Below, one piece after another: positions 61,018 to 64,000 of a stretch of 64,000 nucleotides of DNA (positions within the stretch are counted from its first letter, which is position 1; each line of letters begins with the position of its first letter). Under the pieces are notes generated by a model. The model worked only from the letters and a program-made list of their open reading frames with translations, made no database searches and had not been told where the DNA came from. Made by a program: the position numbers and the translations under genes. This stretch comes from Bombiscardovia asteroides_K. Its GTDB lineage: Bacteria; Actinomycetota; Actinomycetes; Actinomycetales; Bifidobacteriaceae. The DNA lies in assembly GCF_048001765.1 (NCBI RefSeq), contig NZ_CP181447.1, forward strand, positions 1 to 64,000, read 5' to 3'.

Positions 61018-61037
61018 CTACCTGTGGAGCTAGCCGG
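61018..61037. repeat. attR: attR: 3' end of tRNA-Ala with downstream bases
   Basis: Twenty bases identical to attL. It covers the last 13 bases of tRNA-Ala and seven bases downstream, so integration restores a full tRNA gene. Confidence 0.9.
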
Positions 61038-61097
61038 ATTCGAACCGGCGACCCTCTGCTTGCAAAGCAGATGCGCTACCAGCTGCGCCATAGCCCC
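61025..61097 (-). tRNA. tRNA-Ala (anticodon TGC)
   Basis: Read on the minus strand, the 73 bases fold as a standard cloverleaf. The acceptor stem is GGGGCTA/TAGCTCC with A73, the anticodon loop is CTTTGCAAG (TGC, alanine), and the T loop is GGTTCGAATCC. CCA is not encoded. The 3' end serves as the attachment site of the element. Confidence 0.95.
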
Positions 61098-61134
61098 GTG
61101 AATGTGTAAAGAACTTCAACCGCACAAGAATGCG

Positions 61135-61208
61135 TGGGCCTGGGAGGACTTGAACCTCCGACCTCATCCTTATCAGGGATGCGCTCTAACCAGCTGAGCT
61201 ACAGGCCC
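61135..61208 (-). tRNA. tRNA-Ile (anticodon GAT)
   Basis: On the minus strand, 74 bases. The acceptor is GGGCCTG/CAGGCCC with A73, the D arm includes GCTCAGCTGGTTAGAGC, the anticodon loop is CTGATAAG (GAT, isoleucine), and the T loop is GGTTCAAGTCC. It lies 37 bases upstream of tRNA-Ala on the same strand, so both are probably one transcript. Confidence 0.95.
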
Positions 61209-61303
61209 ATGCCGTGTGACCGAAGAATCACACAAATGGATAGCTTACCATAGTGTCCCCTCAAGTCAATCTCGGCGGCGTCGCGTCGCGTCCTGGCGGA
61301 AGA

Positions 61304-61921
61304 ATGGTGGCCATGAGGCGGAAACGGCGTGCGGAACCAGTCCGGTCGGAGCAGTTCGAGGTCGGTGGCGAGACTGTTCTGGTCATCAGGAAGCGGATCG
61401 CCAACGTCTATCTGCGGGTCAAGCCGCCTGACGGCCATCTGGAAGTGACGGCGCCTCTGGCCCTGAGCGACGACCGGATTCGTGCCTTTATCGACGGCAA
61501 GCGCCGCTGGATCGCAACCACTAGAGAACGTCTGGCCCGCTCGCGCGATGTCTACGCCCAGCCCGGAGCCGATGGTCAGCTGTCGCCGGACCGGTCCGAG
61601 GCCGAAGCCAAGAGGATTCTCCAAGAAAGGCTGCCGACTTTGCTAGATCGGTGGGTCCCTGTGGTGGGTCGCCGACCCGAGCGCATCAGTCTGCGGAAGA
61701 TGAAAACCCGCTGGGGCTCCTGCACCCCCGCCACTGCCAGCATCCGGCTCAACACCGACCTGGCTTGGCTGGATCCTGACCTGCTGGAGTATGTGCTGGT
61801 TCACGAGCTGACCCACCTCTACGAGCATGGTCACGGACCCGGCTTCCGCGCGCGGATGGATCGCTATATGCCCGACTGGACCGAGCGCCGTCGTCGACTC
61901 AACGGCTATCTGGCTTTGTGA
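61304..61921 (+). CDS. YgjP-like (DUF45/M48-type) metallopeptidase
   Basis: A 205-residue protein of the YgjP family. The RKMKTRWGSC block at about 131-140 and the zinc motif HELTH (His167, Glu168, His171), followed by LYEHGHGPGF, are typical; a further His gives the third ligand. These small cytosolic proteins look like zinc proteases, but their substrate is unknown. The start is unclear: ATG 61304, GTG 61307 or ATG 61313 are all near a weak GGAAG. The frame is open to 61253. A small inverted repeat follows the stop (61929-61947). Confidence 0.85.
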   Translation: MVAMRRKRRAEPVRSEQFEVGGETVLVIRKRIANVYLRVKPPDGHLEVTAPLALSDDRIRAFIDGKRRWIATTRERLARSRDVYAQPGADGQLSPDRSEAEAKRILQERLPTLLDRWVPVVGRRPERISLRKMKTRWGSCTPATASIRLNTDLAWLDPDLLEYVLVHELTHLYEHGHGPGFRARMDRYMPDWTERRRRLNGYLAL

Positions 61922-62402
61922 CCCACGAAGCTTAGACGTCTGAAGCTATGACTTTGAGAGCCATGAATCCTGGGGTCATCAACTCCACGTGATTTCTGAA
62001 TTTGTGCAATGCAAGCTTGTAAATTACGAACCTGTGGCATCATACGTGCTGATGATTTCGCGCCCGAAACCTGCTGGGTCTTCTGGTGCGAAGTTGGATT
62101 GGTTTTTGATGCGTCCGGTCTATCTTGATCTAACCCGTCTATGTGGTCTGATTCAGACCGATCTGACTGTGAGCTGTTCTGACTCAATTAATGTGCCTTG
62201 ATTAGTTCTGATCCTACTTACTCAAGGCTGGTTTAATGCGCCACATTTGTCATCGAAGACCGACAGGAGACTGCCGCAGCCCATGATGGTGCGCTAGCGT
62301 TGAGGAAGAGGGGTGATTCTGCAGCAGTTAGGTAGGGTCCCTGTGACCCGGAGACGTGTGTGGAGCCGATCCGGGGCAATCGATCATGAAGGAGCGGATG
62401 AG
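61922..62402. other. Gene-free interval with a GGTCTGA palindrome
   Basis: 481 bases upstream of the SDR gene. GGTCTGATTCAGACC at 62145-62159 is a perfect palindrome with a one-base centre. Related TCTGAC words occur at about 62162 and 62177, so it might be an operator region. No gene was recognised. Confidence 0.5.
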
Positions 62403-63170
62403 ATGACGGAATCCAAGAAAACAATCAAGCGTGCCGTGGTGACCGGCGCCTCCAGCGGCATCGGCCAGGCCAGTGCTCGGGCCTTGGTGGACAAGGGCTG
62501 GAAGGTGGTCGGCCTGGCCCGGCGCGAGGACAAGCTCAAGGCTCTGGCCGACCAGCTGGGCCAGAACTTCACCTATGAGGTCTGCGATGTGACTGACGAG
62601 GACTCCACGCAGGCGGCGGTCGAGGCTGTACTCAAGGGCGGGCCAGTTAAGGCTTTGGTCAACTGCGCCGGCGCAGCCTTCGGCAAGGATCCGGTGGCAA
62701 CCTCCAGTTTGGACGACTGGCGCGGCATGTACGAGCTGAACGTCATCGGCACTCTGCGGGTCATCCAGAAGCTGCTCCCGGCCCTGAAAGAGGCGGAGGG
62801 CACGGTCCTGGTGATCTCCTCCACGGCAGGCATCGAGCCTTACGAGGGCGGCGGCGGATACTGCGCTTCCAAGGCGGCGGAACGGGTCATGGCCCGCATT
62901 CTCCGGCTAGAGCTGATAGGTCAGCCGGTGCGCGTGGTCGACATCGCTCCGGGCCTAGTCCACACCGACGAGTTCTCCCTGAAACGGTTCGGTGGCGATA
63001 GCGACCGGGCCGATGCAGTCTACGCCGGGGTGCCCGACCCGCTGACCGCCGACGATATCGCAGGATGCGTCACCTGGGCCCTGGAGCAGCCCGACACTGT
63101 GGACATCGACCAGATTGTGGTCCGCCCCCGCGCTGAGGGCTCCTACACCAAGCTCTACCGTCGCAGCTAA
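62403..63170 (+). CDS. Short-chain dehydrogenase/reductase (SDR)
   Basis: A 255-residue classical SDR. The cofactor motif TGASSGIG is at 14-21. An NCAG segment is near 87-90. Catalytic Ser139/140, Tyr153 and Lys157 are in ISSTAGIEP and YCASK. The protein reduces a carbonyl or oxidises an alcohol with NAD(P)H; the Arg in GLARRED suggests NADP preference. AAGGAG eight bases before the ATG at 62403 fixes the start. The substrate is unknown, and no pathway partner is adjacent. Confidence 0.9.
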   Translation: MTESKKTIKRAVVTGASSGIGQASARALVDKGWKVVGLARREDKLKALADQLGQNFTYEVCDVTDEDSTQAAVEAVLKGGPVKALVNCAGAAFGKDPVATSSLDDWRGMYELNVIGTLRVIQKLLPALKEAEGTVLVISSTAGIEPYEGGGGYCASKAAERVMARILRLELIGQPVRVVDIAPGLVHTDEFSLKRFGGDSDRADAVYAGVPDPLTADDIAGCVTWALEQPDTVDIDQIVVRPRAEGSYTKLYRRS

Positions 63171-63185
63171 GCCTGATAAGGGACC

Positions 63186-63275
63186 GATTCTGTCAAAACT
63201 GATTCTGTCAAAACCGAGTTTGGCAGGCTGATTCTGGCAGGAACCGGGTCTGGCAGAGGTTGGGTCTTGGCAGCT
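63186..63275. repeat. Imperfect short tandem repeats, about 15 bases each
   Basis: About six degenerate units, of the form GATTCTGTCAAAAC, GAGTTTGGCAG and GGGTCTGGCAGAG, are lined up between the SDR stop and the nhaA stop. It may be a remnant of repeat expansion or part of a 3' structure. The units drift from one to the next. Confidence 0.6.
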
Positions 63276-63279
63276 AAGC

Positions 63280-64000
63280 CTATGCGTGCCTGGCGGAACG
63301 CAGTCTACCGGGGATAGTGCCCACGGCCACGATGAGTACGGACAGGACCGACCCTGCCAGCACGCCCAGCAGGGCTGACTCCAGGTGCGGGGATCCGGCG
63401 AAGGCCAGGTTGGCGATCAGGAAGGACATGGTGAAGCCGATTCCGCAGAGCTGGCAGAGGCCGATCAAGTTCCCGGTCGTGGAGCCGGCAGGTCGCCGCA
63501 GCCCCAGATGCCCTGCCAGGACCAGCATGGTCATGATCCCCAGGGGTTTGCCCAAGGCCAGTCCTAGCGTGGCGCCCCAGAAGACCCGGTCAGTCAGCAG
63601 TCCGGGTCCCAGCTGATCCAGGGAGATGGACAGCGAAAAGAAGGCGAAAAGGGGCAGGACCACCAGGGCGCTCAAAGGTGTCAGCAGGCGATCCAACTGT
63701 TCGGCAGGCGATGATGCTTGGATGTGGCTCCGTCCAATCCCTGTTGTCTCGGTTCCAGCTGGATTGGCCCCGGTAGATTCTGTTCCTGATGGTTCAGCCT
63801 CGTGTGACCTGGCAACAGGGGTCAACAGGCCCATCGCTACTCCCGCCAGCACCGGGTGGATTCCAGCCTTGAAGAGGCCGTACCAGGCCAGCAGGCCGCC
63901 GACAAGGGCACCCAGCAGGAACAGCGGCATCAACGGTCGCCAGAGCCGGAGGGAACGGCTCGCTGCTCGAACCAGCAACGCCCAGACCACAAGGCCGGCC
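63280..64000 (-). CDS. nhaA: Na+/H+ antiporter NhaA, C-terminal part (cut by window end)
   Basis: The last 240 or so residues of an NhaA-type antiporter. Helices around PLMPLFLLGALVGGLLAWYGLFKAGIHPVLAGVAMGLLTP, LSALVVLPLFAFFSLSISLD, LGLALGKPLGIMTMLVL and CGIGFTMSFLIANLAF match the second half of NhaA. The frame stays open through base 64000, so the start lies outside. NhaA exchanges sodium for protons and controls pH. A Ser/Thr/Glu-rich stretch of about 35 residues between two helices is longer than in E. coli NhaA. Confidence 0.88.
   Translation of the reverse strand, partial: AGLVVWALLVRAASRSLRLWRPLMPLFLLGALVGGLLAWYGLFKAGIHPVLAGVAMGLLTPVARSHEAEPSGTESTGANPAGTETTGIGRSHIQASSPAEQLDRLLTPLSALVVLPLFAFFSLSISLDQLGPGLLTDRVFWGATLGLALGKPLGIMTMLVLAGHLGLRRPAGSTTGNLIGLCQLCGIGFTMSFLIANLAFAGSPHLESALLGVLAGSVLSVLIVAVGTIPGRLRSARHA

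Larger units (their letters stand above)
54463..61037. mobile_element. Integrative element in tRNA-Ala, about 6.55 kb circular form
   Basis: The perfect 20-bp repeat CTACCTGTGGAGCTAGCCGG occurs at 54463-54482 and 61018-61037. The right copy is the 3' end of the intact tRNA-Ala gene plus its downstream bases. Inside lie, from the right, a tyrosine integrase, an excisionase-like HTH protein, a small membrane protein, two unknown proteins and an HUH Rep, all on the minus strand, plus one exported cargo protein on the plus strand. No conjugation ATPase or relaxosome gene is seen. It looks like a small AICE or integrated rolling-circle plasmid. Confidence 0.88.

Overview
The window opens at the chromosome origin (dnaA, dnaN, recF, a DUF721 gene, gyrB, gyrA) of a high-GC Gram-positive bacterium. 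The rRNA genes and overall gene content point to Bifidobacterium. The 16S-23S spacer has no tRNA, as is usual in that genus. A bee-gut type species is possible but is only my impression from the 16S variable regions. Most of the window is GC-rich with clear Shine-Dalgarno sites, and replication and rRNA genes run away from the origin on the + strand.

Layout. 1-10.2 kb: replication core with a DnaA-box cluster between dnaA and dnaN. 10.2-24.1 kb: membrane proteins, a DMT transporter, a LytTR-type two-component system, and a minus-strand glycan cluster. That cluster holds a GH3 glycosidase, a GtrA flippase, a family 2 glycosyltransferase and a second, membrane-anchored GH3 with reversed domain order. 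An alpha/beta hydrolase follows. 24.4-30.0 kb: one 16S-23S-5S operon with antitermination-like motifs and a strong terminator. 30.4-34.4 kb: an organophosphate-type MFS carrier coupled to a tyrosine-phosphatase-like protein, an NTF2-like protein and a FocA-type channel. 34.4-48.3 kb: a transporter district with two MacB/FtsX-type systems (one with a long Gln/Asp coiled coil), an ECF uptake system (S, T and a fused A1A2 ATPase) and a divergent pair of exporter-fold ABC half-transporters.

48.3-54.5 kb is visibly AT-rich, gene-poor and foreign. It holds a KAP-type P-loop NTPase with membrane helices, an AbiH-family protein, an ATG-less open frame and a (CT)n-C20 tract: probably a decayed defence island. 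54,463-61,037 is an integrative element in the 3' end of a tRNA-Ala(TGC) gene, bounded by a perfect 20-bp direct repeat. It carries a tyrosine integrase, a small HTH excisionase-like protein, an HUH rolling-circle Rep, two unknown proteins, a small membrane-protein frame crossed by a 13-base homopolymer, and an exported Gly/Ser/Tyr-rich cargo protein. TAACCTA motifs near both ends look like integrase or excisionase arm sites. No FtsK/Tra-type conjugation gene is present, so this resembles a minimal AICE-like or integrated-plasmid element.

61.0-64.0 kb: tRNA-Ala, tRNA-Ile, a YgjP-type metallopeptidase, a short-chain dehydrogenase and the C-terminal part of an NhaA antiporter cut by the window edge.

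The best candidates for something new are the integrative element with its homopolymer-controlled membrane gene next to xis, the adjacent KAP/AbiH island, and the GH3/GtrA/GT2/permuted-GH3 glycan locus.
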